Shown here: piece after piece, positions 51,547-60,451 of the stretch | Numbering within the stretch: position 1 is the stretch's first letter | Layout of the letters: the number at the start of each line of letters is the position of its first letter | Assembly: GCF_947496075.1 (NCBI RefSeq) | Contig: NZ_CANMBJ010000003.1 | Coordinates: forward strand, 213,834-277,833 | Reading direction: 5' to 3' | Length of the DNA stretch: 64,000 nucleotides | Source: an uncultured Tateyamaria sp. | Lineage (GTDB): Bacteria; Pseudomonadota; Alphaproteobacteria; Rhodobacterales; Rhodobacteraceae | The notes under the pieces: model-generated | What the model saw: only the letters and a program-made list of their open reading frames with translations | What the model was told of the DNA's origin: nothing | Database searches by the model: none | Program-made: the position numbers and the translations under genes

Positions 51547-52685
51547 CTTTTCTTGGCCTCATCCGAAAAAGCGCGGTGCGCAAACCGCTGCGAGGCAGTC
51601 TTCTGATCGTTTCCGTCGCCATGGCTTTCCTGATCTACGGGCTGACAGCCAGCTTCATCGCCGGATCACAGGGTACAGCCGCCGCCAGCGATGATCTTCT
51701 TGGCGTGATGAATGCTGCTGGTCGGGCACAACCCTTGCCGCTGGCATACTTACCTCGGATCACTGAACTGCAGGGCGTTGCCGCGGTCAGCCCAATAACG
51801 CGCCTGCGCGGCAGTGTGGGCGACGCACGCAACGTCGTGGCAGTCAGCGCGGGCAACCCGGACAAGTTACTTGCAGTCAGCGGCAAAGAACTCGGGCTGA
51901 CAAACGCTATGGTCGATGCGCTCGATGATGGGCGCGACAAGGTTCTTGTTGGCCGCGCACTGGCCCAAGCACAGGGTTGGAGCATCGACGACACACTGAC
52001 CGTGACGGCCTTTCGCACCAGAAAAGCCGATGGAAGCCGAGACTGGCGTTTCGAAATTGCGGGCATATTCGATGGCAAAAGCCCCAGCACCGACACCTAC
52101 TTCATCCTCGCCCAGTATGATTACATCAACAACGCACGAGGCAAAAACAGGGATACAGTATCCACCTTCGCGCTGCGCCCTGAACCGGATGTCTCCCCAC
52201 AGCAACTGGCGCCGCGGATCGATGCGCTTTTTGCCAATTCGGCGGCGCCCACGCGCACGCTGTCCGAAAAGCAGTTTCTGAGCGCGTTCCTCAGCCAATA
52301 CGCCGATGTCAAACGCGTGGTCACGCTGGTTGTCAGCGTCTCATTCGTGACGCTCTTGATGATTGTCGTAAACACGTTGGTTTTTGCGCTCCGCGAGCGC
52401 CGCTTTGAAATCGGCGTTTTGAAGGTTCTGGGGTTTCGGTCATCCCGGATCATGATGATGGTTCTTGCCGAAGCGCTCTTCGTGTTCCTGGTCGGCGGCA
52501 CGATCGGCATTTGCCTGGCCAAGCTGGCCAGCCTTGCCGCCCCACCCGCGCTTGGGCTGGTTCTGGACACAAATGTAGCCCTCCGGGCCTTTGCACTGAT
52601 TTTCCTGCTTGGTCTTACCTCCGGAGCACTTCCGGCACTTTCGGCCATGCGCACGCCAATCCTGTCAGCTTTCAGAACGAGGTAA
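51543..52685 (+). CDS. FtsX/MacB-type ABC permease 1
   Basis: 380 residues. One N-terminal helix (GSLLIVSVAMAFLIYGLTAS), a large periplasmic domain (about 45-255), then three C-terminal helices (VVTLVVSVSFVTLLMIVVNTLVF, FRSSRIMMMVLAEALFVFLV, and the last near GLTSGALPALSAMRTPIL), the FtsX layout. Works as a heterodimer with the next gene. Substrate unknown. Confidence 0.87.
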   Translation: MTFLGLIRKSAVRKPLRGSLLIVSVAMAFLIYGLTASFIAGSQGTAAASDDLLGVMNAAGRAQPLPLAYLPRITELQGVAAVSPITRLRGSVGDARNVVAVSAGNPDKLLAVSGKELGLTNAMVDALDDGRDKVLVGRALAQAQGWSIDDTLTVTAFRTRKADGSRDWRFEIAGIFDGKSPSTDTYFILAQYDYINNARGKNRDTVSTFALRPEPDVSPQQLAPRIDALFANSAAPTRTLSEKQFLSAFLSQYADVKRVVTLVVSVSFVTLLMIVVNTLVFALRERRFEIGVLKVLGFRSSRIMMMVLAEALFVFLVGGTIGICLAKLASLAAPPALGLVLDTNVALRAFALIFLLGLTSGALPALSAMRTPILSAFRTR

Positions 52686-52690
52686 CACCA

Positions 52691-53893
52691 ATGATGGCTT
52701 CCATACGACAAACCATGGCAATGAGCCGGGCCACGTTGCTCAGTGTGCCTCGGCGCATGGCCATCTCGCTCTCAATGGTCGGATCAATCATGCTGGTCGT
52801 GTGCGTCCTGAGCGGTTTCCTGTCCATGGCGCGCGGTTTTGAAATCACGCTCCAAAGCGCCGGATCACCCGACGTTGCCGTTATCCTGGGCGGCGGCACG
52901 CGCGAGGAAGTGAACTCCGAAATCCCTCCTGATATCGCACGGTCCATCATGGCAAAAGGCAATGACATCGGCGTCCTGCGGAATGCTTCAGGCACACCAA
53001 TCCTGTCACGTGAACTTGTGGTCCCGGTTGAGTATCGCACGCAGCTCGACACAGCGGGAACGACGCTGGCGCTCCGCGGAATGGAGGCCTCTGGTCTGAC
53101 GATCCGATCGGGCGTGACGCTTTCATCAGGTCGCCTCGTATCATCAGGCGCGCGCGAGATTCTGGTGGGGGAACAACTGGCAACAAAATATCCGGGCCTC
53201 GACATCGGAAACGACATCCGGCTGGGCCCGGTCGTCTGGACGGTGGTCGGCCATTTTTCCGCCGGTGGAAGTGCATTCGAGTCCGAGATCTGGGGAGGTT
53301 TCGACGCGGTCGCTTCGGCGTTCAACCGCGTGGGAGAGGTGCAAAGCCTGCGGCTGAAGCTGACCGAACCTACCGCAATCGACAGGCTCAAATTGTCCAT
53401 GTCCGAGTTTGCCGACGCACAGCTCATGGCCTTCACCGAAGCCGATCTTTACGCCGGGCAATCCGAGGCAACCGCCCAACTGATCCGAATGTTCGGCTGG
53501 CCCATTTCGTTGTTGATGGCGATCGGTGCCACCGCGGGCGCGCTCAACACCATGATGAGCTCGCTGTCGGATCGGACGGTCGAAATCGCTACGGTTCGTG
53601 CGCTGGGTTTCAATCGCTTTTCTGCTTTTTTCTCTACCTGGCTGGAAGCGTTCCTTCTCTCTGCGGTTGGTGCCAGTCTTGGTCTCACCCTCTCGTGGCT
53701 GGCACTGAACGGCTGGCAAACCAGCACGATGGGGGCCAACGGCGCCCAGATGGCGTTCCGATTTGTCGTTAATGCCGATGTGATGACGATCACCGCTTTG
53801 GTGGGCGTTGCCATCGGAGGGGTCGGCGGGGCTCTACCCGCATTTGCAGCTGCCCGGCTTCCCGTTGCAACCGCACTAAGAGCGCGGGGATAA
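52691..53893 (+). CDS. FtsX/MacB-type ABC permease 2
   Basis: 400 residues. Same layout as permease 1: N-terminal helix LSMVGSIMLVVCVLSGFL, periplasmic domain, then a helix block SLLMAIGATAGALNTMMSSL, TVRALGFNRFSAFFSTWLEAFLLSAVGASLG. GAGG precedes ATG 52691; a longer upstream frame lies inside permease 1 and is not coding. It is the last gene of the efflux operon; the tonB operon converges 36 bp later. Confidence 0.87.
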   Translation: MMASIRQTMAMSRATLLSVPRRMAISLSMVGSIMLVVCVLSGFLSMARGFEITLQSAGSPDVAVILGGGTREEVNSEIPPDIARSIMAKGNDIGVLRNASGTPILSRELVVPVEYRTQLDTAGTTLALRGMEASGLTIRSGVTLSSGRLVSSGAREILVGEQLATKYPGLDIGNDIRLGPVVWTVVGHFSAGGSAFESEIWGGFDAVASAFNRVGEVQSLRLKLTEPTAIDRLKLSMSEFADAQLMAFTEADLYAGQSEATAQLIRMFGWPISLLMAIGATAGALNTMMSSLSDRTVEIATVRALGFNRFSAFFSTWLEAFLLSAVGASLGLTLSWLALNGWQTSTMGANGAQMAFRFVVNADVMTITALVGVAIGGVGGALPAFAAARLPVATALRARG

Positions 53894-53929
53894 AGCGTTG
53901 TCGTTCCCAAACCAACCGCTGCGAACTTA

Positions 53930-54937
53930 TTATCGCCCCTTGATCTGGATGCTGAACGACCGCTGCGCGCCCGGTGGAGGGACAGGAAACGGTGCGGCAC
54001 CCCGGATCACCTGCAAGGCCGCGTTGTCCAGATCGCGAGAGCCGGAGCTGCGTGCCACCGACACGGCACTCAATCCACCATTCGATGCGATGCGGAAGCT
54101 GACGGTGGCCACACCACGATCCCCGACACGCGGGCGACGTGCACGTTGCAGCTTTCGCATGATCTCGCCGGGATAGTTCGATGCTGCCGCGTTGCCTGCC
54201 TGCGCTGCTCCCGCGTTCCCCGTTGCCCGCGGTGCCGCACGCACCGCCGTGCCGTCTGCCGCCCCAGCGCGCGTGTTCGTCCGCGCCTGATTGCCACGCG
54301 GCGCAGGGGGATCAGGGGTTCGGCTTGCCGTCTGCTGTGTTGTCTGACGCGGCGCTGGCGGCGGATCATCCGGCTTGTTGCGCTCTTCAAAGGCACGGGT
54401 GCGGACCTTGGGCCGCAACGATTGCGTCAGATTCAACCGGTCAGGGTCTACCGCGGTCAGGGTGTCGGGTGGTGCAGCTGGTTGCAGCGCGGGCGGTGTC
54501 TCGGAAACAGAGGGCGCGACACGCAGAGTGGGTTGTGGGACCGGCGCTGCATCAATCGCAGACGCACTGGCCGTCACCTGATCTGGCTCGACGCCGGGTA
54601 TTGTGTCATCCACGTCTTGCTGTTCGACACGTGTATCTGGCTCCGCGACCCGGATGTTTTTGATGGGCGCCTGATTGATCGTCTGCTCAGTCGGCTCAAC
54701 CGTCTCCACTGTCTGCTCAACCGGGACAGGTTCCGTCACATCGGTGGTTTCGATGCCGGTCAACGTGCCCTGGGCCAGATCGGCAAAAGCATTGCCCAGT
54801 GACGCCTCGGTCGCCCCGGTCTGCCCACCTTCCATTTCGACAGGTTTGATAAGGTCCAGACGAATCAACCCACCCACATGAAGGGTGGCAGCCATCAGAA
54901 CCGCCAGCACTGCGACAGAACGTGACCCGGCAATCAT
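53930..54937 (-). CDS. tonB: Energy transducer TonB
   Basis: 335 residues. One N-terminal helix (VAVLAVLMAATLHVGGLI), a long Pro/Glu-rich periplasmic linker, and a C-terminal TonB domain: RKLQRARRPRVGDRGVATVS, FRIASNGGLSAVSVARSSGS and DLDNAALQVIRGAAPFPVPP. It passes the proton-motive force from ExbBD to the TonB receptors, such as those at 3736 and 13088. Last gene of the exb operon, ATGA overlap with exbD. Confidence 0.92.
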   Translation of the reverse strand: MIAGSRSVAVLAVLMAATLHVGGLIRLDLIKPVEMEGGQTGATEASLGNAFADLAQGTLTGIETTDVTEPVPVEQTVETVEPTEQTINQAPIKNIRVAEPDTRVEQQDVDDTIPGVEPDQVTASASAIDAAPVPQPTLRVAPSVSETPPALQPAAPPDTLTAVDPDRLNLTQSLRPKVRTRAFEERNKPDDPPPAPRQTTQQTASRTPDPPAPRGNQARTNTRAGAADGTAVRAAPRATGNAGAAQAGNAAASNYPGEIMRKLQRARRPRVGDRGVATVSFRIASNGGLSAVSVARSSGSRDLDNAALQVIRGAAPFPVPPPGAQRSFSIQIKGR

Positions 54938-55323
54938 TCCAGCCCCCGTTCAGTTACGATGATCACCTTTCCAGCACCGGCACGGCGCAAATCTCTGCCC
55001 AGAGCGACCAGTTGAGCGGCGGGCAGCGTGCGGTCCGGCACAATGCGCACCTCGTCCCGCGCTTCGGGGTCAAGCCCGGACACATAAATCTCTGCATCCG
55101 CTTGATCAGTGCCACGGAAACTCAAAGTCCCATCGGCGCGAATGACCAGCGCATCCGATGGGGGCCGCCCCTCAAGATCGGCGGTCCTGACAAGGGTCAT
55201 GTCCCGATCCAACGGCGGTGCCAACGTGCCTGCGACCATGAAAAACACCAGCATCAGGAACACGATGTTGATCAGGGCAATGGTCGGCTCTCGCCTTGAC
55301 CTTGGCGCACGCCCACGCATCAC
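54934..55323 (-). CDS. exbD: ExbD-type biopolymer transport protein 2
   Basis: 129 residues, N-in with a single helix (PTIALINIVFLMLVFFMVAGTL) whose polar residues match ExbD/TolR, and a periplasmic domain. Overlaps the upstream exbD by ATGA. Two ExbD copies of diverged sequence in one operon suggest a hetero-ExbD complex. Confidence 0.87.
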   Translation of the reverse strand: MMRGRAPRSRREPTIALINIVFLMLVFFMVAGTLAPPLDRDMTLVRTADLEGRPPSDALVIRADGTLSFRGTDQADAEIYVSGLDPEARDEVRIVPDRTLPAAQLVALGRDLRRAGAGKVIIVTERGLE

Positions 55324-55706
55324 GCATCCCCCAACACGGTGACGCGCAATCCTTGAACGGCACGCAGGACAACCAGCACATCGGTCAGCCGCTGTGCCGT
55401 CACCCCACCCTGCAAGCTGACAATCAGTGGCTGCACCTCTGCCGCAGGCACAGTGTCACGCAACGATGCTTCCAGCAGCGCGATCCCGACACGTTCACCA
55501 TTCAGCGCCAACATCTCCTCACCGACCTGCAAAAACAGCGGCGGCACGTCTGCGGGTGCTGCAGCCTGCCCTGGCCCTCCGGCAGTCAACTCGACCTCCG
55601 CAAATTTCGAAAAGGTCGACGTAAGCATAAAGAACAGCAGCAACAGAAAGATCACGTCGATCAGCGACGTCATCGACAACCGCCGCACCCGTCGCGTTCT
55701 AGCCAT
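55320..55706 (-). CDS. exbD: ExbD-type biopolymer transport protein 1
   Basis: 128 residues. Helix SLIDVIFLLLLFFMLTSTF carries the conserved Asp (LIDVIFL) that takes part in proton transfer. The other copy (54934) has Asn in that place (LINIVFL), so this one may be the proton-carrying partner. Overlaps exbB at its start. Confidence 0.88.
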   Translation of the reverse strand: MARTRRVRRLSMTSLIDVIFLLLLFFMLTSTFSKFAEVELTAGGPGQAAAPADVPPLFLQVGEEMLALNGERVGIALLEASLRDTVPAAEVQPLIVSLQGGVTAQRLTDVLVVLRAVQGLRVTVLGDA

Positions 55707-56352
55707 GGGCGGGCATCATGTTCGCGCCCGGGTCGGATGCACCCGCCCGATTGGCAGGAGCAAGAGCCGTCAGAACAAAGGTGTCGGCCACAACCCGCTC
55801 CGCCTCCATCCGCGCCTCAAACCAGGACAGCAACAGTGCTGTCGGCATAGCGACGACCAGCCCGACAGCCGTGGTCAAAAGCGCCACCCATATCCCACCC
55901 GCAAGAATAGAGGGGTCCACCTGTGCCCCCGCGGCCTGCAACGACTGGAACGCCTCGATCATCCCCAGAACAGTACCAAACAGCCCCAGAAGAGGGGCCA
56001 GTTGTGCCACAGAATCCAAGTATCGGAATCCCCTCTCCAACTGGGAAAAACGCTCCTCCGCCATGGCCAGCAGACGGTCCTTGTCACGCCCTTCAAATGC
56101 TGCGGCCACAACGGGTGCCAGATAACTCTTTGATTGCTCAAGCGCCGTCCGCGCACTTGTCCGATCGCCTGCGTCCCAAGCCGCCACAGCCGTGCGCAAC
56201 GCCGCATGGTGACCGACATGCGCCACCGAAAACTGCCACAGTTTGTAGAGAACAACAGCGAGGGTGACGACCGACACCCCGATCAGCACCATAACCACGG
56301 GGCCGCCCAGATCGAACACGGCCATCAATTGTGCAAAAATCGCATCCAACAT
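55699..56352 (-). CDS. exbB: ExbB/TolQ-type proton channel protein
   Basis: 217 residues, three helices (GGPVVMVLIGVSVVTLAVVLY; ... APLLGLFGTVLGMIEAFQSL; ... GIWVALLTTAVGLVVAMPTALLL), the MotA/TolQ/ExbB family. Pentameric channel that drives ExbD and TonB. It follows the secreted-protein gene by a one-base overlap. Confidence 0.9.
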   Translation of the reverse strand: MLDAIFAQLMAVFDLGGPVVMVLIGVSVVTLAVVLYKLWQFSVAHVGHHAALRTAVAAWDAGDRTSARTALEQSKSYLAPVVAAAFEGRDKDRLLAMAEERFSQLERGFRYLDSVAQLAPLLGLFGTVLGMIEAFQSLQAAGAQVDPSILAGGIWVALLTTAVGLVVAMPTALLLSWFEARMEAERVVADTFVLTALAPANRAGASDPGANMMPAHG

Positions 56353-56783
56353 CAGCCCAGCACCTCGATCTCGACCCGGCTCGACGGCAGCAGGCCTTTG
56401 GCGCAGTCGCCCTGCGCCAGACCCTCGGCCGTGCAGGTATGCAGACCATTGAACAGCACGCGACCCAAGCCCTCGCAGGACAATTCCGGCACGGCAAATT
56501 GGCGGACACGCGGGCGACCCACCGGCAAGGCTCCGAAGTCGAACAGGGTCAATCGGTCCACGCGACCGGCGGCATCAAACAGCACGGTTTCATAGACAAG
56601 CTTGTCGATATCAACAGGATGGCCGTTGGTGACCATGAAGGTCAGGGTACAGGTCCCCTCCCCGTCCGATACGGTGTTCAACTCGACGGCCACCTTGCCG
56701 GTCACATCGGTCTCTTGGGCAGCAACCGCCGTGGGCGCCAGTATCAAGATCAATGCAAAAAGACGTGCAAACGTTGTCCCCAT
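56352..56783 (-). CDS. Secreted four-Cys protein heading the exb-tonB operon
   Basis: 143 residues. Signal peptide MGTTFARLFALILILAPTAVAAQ; mature part with GTCTLTFMVTNGHPVDIDKL, YETVLFDAAGRVDRLTLFDF, FAVPELSCEGLGRVLFNGLH and TCTAEGLAQGDCAKGLLPSS. Four Cys suggest two disulfides. It resembles the frameshifted protein at 41002. As first gene of the exbB-exbD-exbD-tonB operon it may assist receptor energisation or sense state in the periplasm; no known domain was recognised. Start ATG 56783 fits the signal peptide; the upstream frame is not protein-like. Confidence 0.78.
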   Translation of the reverse strand: MGTTFARLFALILILAPTAVAAQETDVTGKVAVELNTVSDGEGTCTLTFMVTNGHPVDIDKLVYETVLFDAAGRVDRLTLFDFGALPVGRPRVRQFAVPELSCEGLGRVLFNGLHTCTAEGLAQGDCAKGLLPSSRVEIEVLG

Positions 56784-56874
56784 GTCATGCTCCTCGGTCG
56801 AGAGTAAGGGCTGACCTGGCAAGCGGCTGGGGACCCGGGTTACGGTCTTAAAACCACTAATATGGCCGTATCGC

Positions 56875-56884
56875 AATACCTGAT
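56875..56884 (-). promoter_or_regulatory. Weak iron-type box before the exb-tonB operon
   Basis: Minus strand ATCAGGTATT, 92 bp upstream of ATG 56783, inside the AT-rich gap shared with the next operon's end. It matches ATCAGG of the box at 15257 but lacks the following GA. A low-quality candidate supported by the function of the operon. Confidence 0.3.
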
Positions 56885-56918
56885 TAAAGCACTCGGCGGG
56901 TAGGACGTTTGCAACCAG

Positions 56919-58553
56919 TCACTGCGCCGGATGTTCTCTTACACTCTCCACAGATGGAACGGCGGCAAGCAGGTTCCGCGTGTAGTCCTGCTGCGGCGAT
57001 GCAAACACCGCGTTGCGCGTACCGTATTCAACGATATCGCCCATATACATGACCGCCACGTCGTCACACATCTGCTGTACCACGCCGAGGTCATGACTAA
57101 TGAAAAGATAGGTCAGGCCGAGATCTCTTTGCAGGTCGTGCAGCAGATCCAGAATCTGAGCCTGTATGATCACATCAAGGGCGGACACCGCCTCGTCGCA
57201 GATGATCAGACTGGGGTTGGTGGAAAGCGCCCGCGCAATGCTGATCCGTTGCCGCTGCCCACCCGAGAACTGGTGCGGAAACAGGTGCATCTGCTCGCGC
57301 TCCAGCCCCACCTGTTCAAACAACTCCGCCACCCGCGCATCGCGTTGCGCAGCGGGCAAATTGCCCAGATTGTCCATCGGTTCGCGCACGATAGCGCCCG
57401 CACGCAGGCGCGGGTTGAGCGACGAATAGGGATCTTGAAAGATCACCTGCACATTCGTGCGCGCCCGGCGCAACGCCTCGCCCTCAAGCGACAGCATGTC
57501 CGTGCCATCCAGAGTCACCTGCCCAGCCTGCGCCGCCACCAACCGCGCCACCGCAAGGGCTGCCGTGGTCTTGCCCGACCCACTCTCCCCCACGATGGCC
57601 AGCGTTTTGCCCCGCTCCACATCAAAGCTGATGCCGTTCACAGCGGTGAACATCTCGCGCTTGCCCCAGCGTTTCTTCACGGGGAACTGCACGGTCAGGT
57701 CGCGGACACTCAGAAGGGGCTGCTCAACCTCTGCCTTCTGTTCGTTCAGGTCGCGCGTTTCCGGCGTCAGATGCGGCACGCTGGCGATCAGCGACCTCGT
57801 GTATGCGTGCTGCGGGCGGTTGATCAGGTTGGCGACAGTGCCATCCTCGACCTTTTCACCCTTGAGCATGACAACCACCCGATCAGCCATTTCGGCGACC
57901 ACACCCATGTCATGGGTGATCAGGATCGTCGCAGTCTGGGTCTCCTTCGCCAGCTCGCGCATCAAGTCAAAGATTTCGGCCTGCACAGTCACATCCAGGG
58001 CCGTGGTTGGCTCATCCGCGATCAGGATCTTGGGCCGACAGGCCAGCGCCATGGCAATCATCACCCGCTGGCGCTGCCCGCCGGACATCTCGTGCGGATA
58101 GGTGCCGGCACGGCCCTTGGCGTTGGGAATGCGCACCGCATCCAGCAGATCAACAGCATTGGCCCAGGCCTGCGCAACGCCTTGGTTCTGGTGATGGCGC
58201 AGCACCTCTGCAATCTGCTCTCCTACGGTATAGACCGGGTTGAGCGATGTCATCGGCTCCTGAAAAATCATGCCGATCTGGTTGCCCCGGATGCGACGCA
58301 GGTTGGCGTCTTCCATCTGCGTCATGTCCTGACCTTCGAACATGATCCGGCCCGCGGCGACACGGCCAATGCGCGGCAGCAGCCCCATAACCGCAAGCGC
58401 AGTCATCGATTTGCCGCTGCCGGATTCGCCCACAATGCTCAGGGTCTCACCGGGGTTCAGCCAAAGCGACAGATCATCGACAACCGGCACCATTCCGCCC
58501 CGAGTGGCCAGCTCGATGCGCAGGTTTTCGACAGAAAGAAGCGGTGCGCTCAT
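56919..58553 (-). CDS. Fused DppD-DppF-type peptide ABC ATPase (two ATP-binding domains)
   Basis: 544 residues with two complete ABC domains. First: GESGSGKSM, MSGGQRQRVMIAMAL, ILIADEPTTALDVT. Second (from about 285): GESGSGKTT, FSGGQRQRISIARAL, IICDEAVSALDV. This is the YejF-type fusion of the oligopeptide/nickel family. It powers the permeases upstream in the same minus-strand operon, overlapping by ATGA. The downstream gene on the same strand starts only 137 bp later, with an intervening promoter region. Confidence 0.9.
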   Translation of the reverse strand: MSAPLLSVENLRIELATRGGMVPVVDDLSLWLNPGETLSIVGESGSGKSMTALAVMGLLPRIGRVAAGRIMFEGQDMTQMEDANLRRIRGNQIGMIFQEPMTSLNPVYTVGEQIAEVLRHHQNQGVAQAWANAVDLLDAVRIPNAKGRAGTYPHEMSGGQRQRVMIAMALACRPKILIADEPTTALDVTVQAEIFDLMRELAKETQTATILITHDMGVVAEMADRVVVMLKGEKVEDGTVANLINRPQHAYTRSLIASVPHLTPETRDLNEQKAEVEQPLLSVRDLTVQFPVKKRWGKREMFTAVNGISFDVERGKTLAIVGESGSGKTTAALAVARLVAAQAGQVTLDGTDMLSLEGEALRRARTNVQVIFQDPYSSLNPRLRAGAIVREPMDNLGNLPAAQRDARVAELFEQVGLEREQMHLFPHQFSGGQRQRISIARALSTNPSLIICDEAVSALDVIIQAQILDLLHDLQRDLGLTYLFISHDLGVVQQMCDDVAVMYMGDIVEYGTRNAVFASPQQDYTRNLLAAVPSVESVREHPAQ

Positions 58554-59416
58554 CGTTCCCTCAGCTTTGGGTTCAGGGCGTCGTTCAGGCCGTCACCCAC
58601 AAGACTGATGGCCAGAACGGTAATAAAAATGGCGATGCCCGGCACGGTGACGGTGTAGCTGGCGTCGAGGATATACTGCCGGTTCGACCCGATGATCTGG
58701 CCCCAACTGGCGACATTCGGGTCAGTCAGACCCAGAAAGCTCAAGCCCGCCTCGAACAGGATGGCCGAACCAACCATGAGGGCCGCCTGCACGATGATGG
58801 GTGGCAGCGCGTTGGGCAGGATCACCCGGAACATCAACCCGCCATTGCGCACGCCCCCGGCGCGGGCGGCGGTGACATATTCCAGCTCGCGGATGCGCAA
58901 AAACTCCGCCCGTGTGATCCGCGCCACGGCAGGCCAGCTGACAAGGCCAATGGCAATGGTGATCATCATCAGCGACGCGCCAAACAGCGCAACAATGACC
59001 ATGGAAAACAAAAGCGTCGGCAGGACCTGAAAAAACTCGGTCAGGCGCATCAACACTTCTTCGACCCAACCGCGATAGAACCCGGCAAGCGCGCCAATGG
59101 TGATGCCGATGGTGACGGTGACAAAGGCAGCGGCAAGGCCAACCGTCAGCGACACCCGCGCACCGTGGATGAGTAGGGACAACAGGTCCCGCCCAAGGTA
59201 GTCGGTGCCAAACAGATACCCTTCTGTCCCAGGCGGGGTGAACGGAGCCCAGACCATGTCAAACGGGTTGCCGGGATAGAGCACCGGCCCAAGAAGGGCG
59301 ATGGCAACGATCGCCAGCAGAATAACCAGCCCCGCCACCGCCGCATGGTTGCGCCGAAACATCTCGAACGCTTCGGCAAAGGGCGACCGAGCCTTGAGTT
59401 GCGTTTGCTCGCTCAT
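58550..59416 (-). CDS. Dpp-type ABC permease (DppC-like)
   Basis: 288 residues, about six helices. N-terminal cytoplasmic part FAEAFEMFRRNHAAVAGLVI, the Dpp/Opp loop GTDYLGRDLLSLLIHGARVSL, and the EAA region ITRAEFLRIRELEYVTAARAGG. Pairs with the permease at 59413. Substrate peptide, amine or glutathione-like, unknown. Confidence 0.88.
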   Translation of the reverse strand: MSEQTQLKARSPFAEAFEMFRRNHAAVAGLVILLAIVAIALLGPVLYPGNPFDMVWAPFTPPGTEGYLFGTDYLGRDLLSLLIHGARVSLTVGLAAAFVTVTIGITIGALAGFYRGWVEEVLMRLTEFFQVLPTLLFSMVIVALFGASLMMITIAIGLVSWPAVARITRAEFLRIRELEYVTAARAGGVRNGGLMFRVILPNALPPIIVQAALMVGSAILFEAGLSFLGLTDPNVASWGQIIGSNRQYILDASYTVTVPGIAIFITVLAISLVGDGLNDALNPKLRER

Positions 59417-60387
59417 GCCTTCCCCCTGACCCGCGGATCAATCAGGCGCAGCACAAGGTCCGTCAGCAGGTTGCCAACAATCACCACAAGTGCGGAGAAA
59501 AAGAGGATACCCAAAATCGTCGGGGTGTCCCGTGCAAGGATCGAGGTCAGCGCAAGCTGCCCCAGCCCCGGCCATGAAAACACAGTTTCGACCAGCACGG
59601 CGCCCGAGATCACGGCCGAAAACTGCAAACCTGCCAGCGTCACAACCGGCGGCAGCGCGTTCTTGAGCGCGTGCTTCATCGTCACGTCACGCGGCGACAA
59701 CCCCTTGGCCTTTGCCGTGCGGACATAGTCCGATCCCAGAACCTCCAGCATCGAGGCGCGGCACAGGCGGGAATAAAGCGCGATGAAGATCGACCCAAGC
59801 GTCAACATCGGCAGCACCAGATGGTGCGCAACCGACAGCACTTGGGGAAAGAAACCTTCAACCGTCACGTCCCGCATCCCTGCGACGGGAAAGAGCGGGA
59901 CTTTCAGCGAAAAGGCAATCAGCAGCAGGATACCCGTCCAGAACACAGGCGCGGCATAGCCGAACAGCGCAAAGAGCGTCACAATATGGCTCAGGATACC
60001 GTTGGGCCGCTGCGCCGCGAACACGCCCAACAGAATGCCCACCACAAGCGCAAAGATCTGCGCGGAAAACACCAGCAGCAACGTGGCGGGCAAACGCTCA
60101 AAGATCATCTCGGTCACGGGGCGATTGTAGAAATACGATTGGCCCAGATCGAACTGGAACACCCGCCAGATGTAGTTGCCCAACTGCACGATAACGGGTT
60201 GATCCAACCCGTACTCGGCCCGGATTTGAGCCACCAGCTCGGCACTGGCCCCGCCCATATCGGCGGCAATCGTATCAACCACATCGCCCGGTGCCAGATT
60301 GATCATGGTGAAATTCAGCACCAGGACAGCTAGCAACAGCAGCAACCCGTAAAGGGTGCGTTGCGCCAGTACGACCAGAAATCCCAT
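59413..60387 (-). CDS. Dpp-type ABC permease (DppB-like)
   Basis: 324 residues. First helix YGLLLLLAVLVLNFTMINLAPGD, then GDVVDTIAADMGG and the EAA region MLEVLGSDYVRTAKAKGLSP, with LVETVFSWPGLGQL, as in DppB. GAGGTGG precedes ATG 60387, which is preferred over a Met four codons earlier. Overlaps the DppC-like gene by ATGA. Confidence 0.88.
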   Translation of the reverse strand: MGFLVVLAQRTLYGLLLLLAVLVLNFTMINLAPGDVVDTIAADMGGASAELVAQIRAEYGLDQPVIVQLGNYIWRVFQFDLGQSYFYNRPVTEMIFERLPATLLLVFSAQIFALVVGILLGVFAAQRPNGILSHIVTLFALFGYAAPVFWTGILLLIAFSLKVPLFPVAGMRDVTVEGFFPQVLSVAHHLVLPMLTLGSIFIALYSRLCRASMLEVLGSDYVRTAKAKGLSPRDVTMKHALKNALPPVVTLAGLQFSAVISGAVLVETVFSWPGLGQLALTSILARDTPTILGILFFSALVVIVGNLLTDLVLRLIDPRVRGKA

Positions 60388-60451
60388 GCACCACCACCTC
60401 AATGAAAACCTGCCCCGAACATCGGGGCAGGAAGGTCTTTCTCAGGACAAC

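Noticed and set aside
56931-58658. Plus-strand open frame of about 575 codons
   Set aside because: Antisense shadow of the fused ABC ATPase; rich in His, Arg and Gln as expected from the complement of GC-rich coding sequence.
59671-60333. Plus-strand open frame of about 220 codons
   Set aside because: Antisense to the DppB-like permease; composition typical of a shadow frame.
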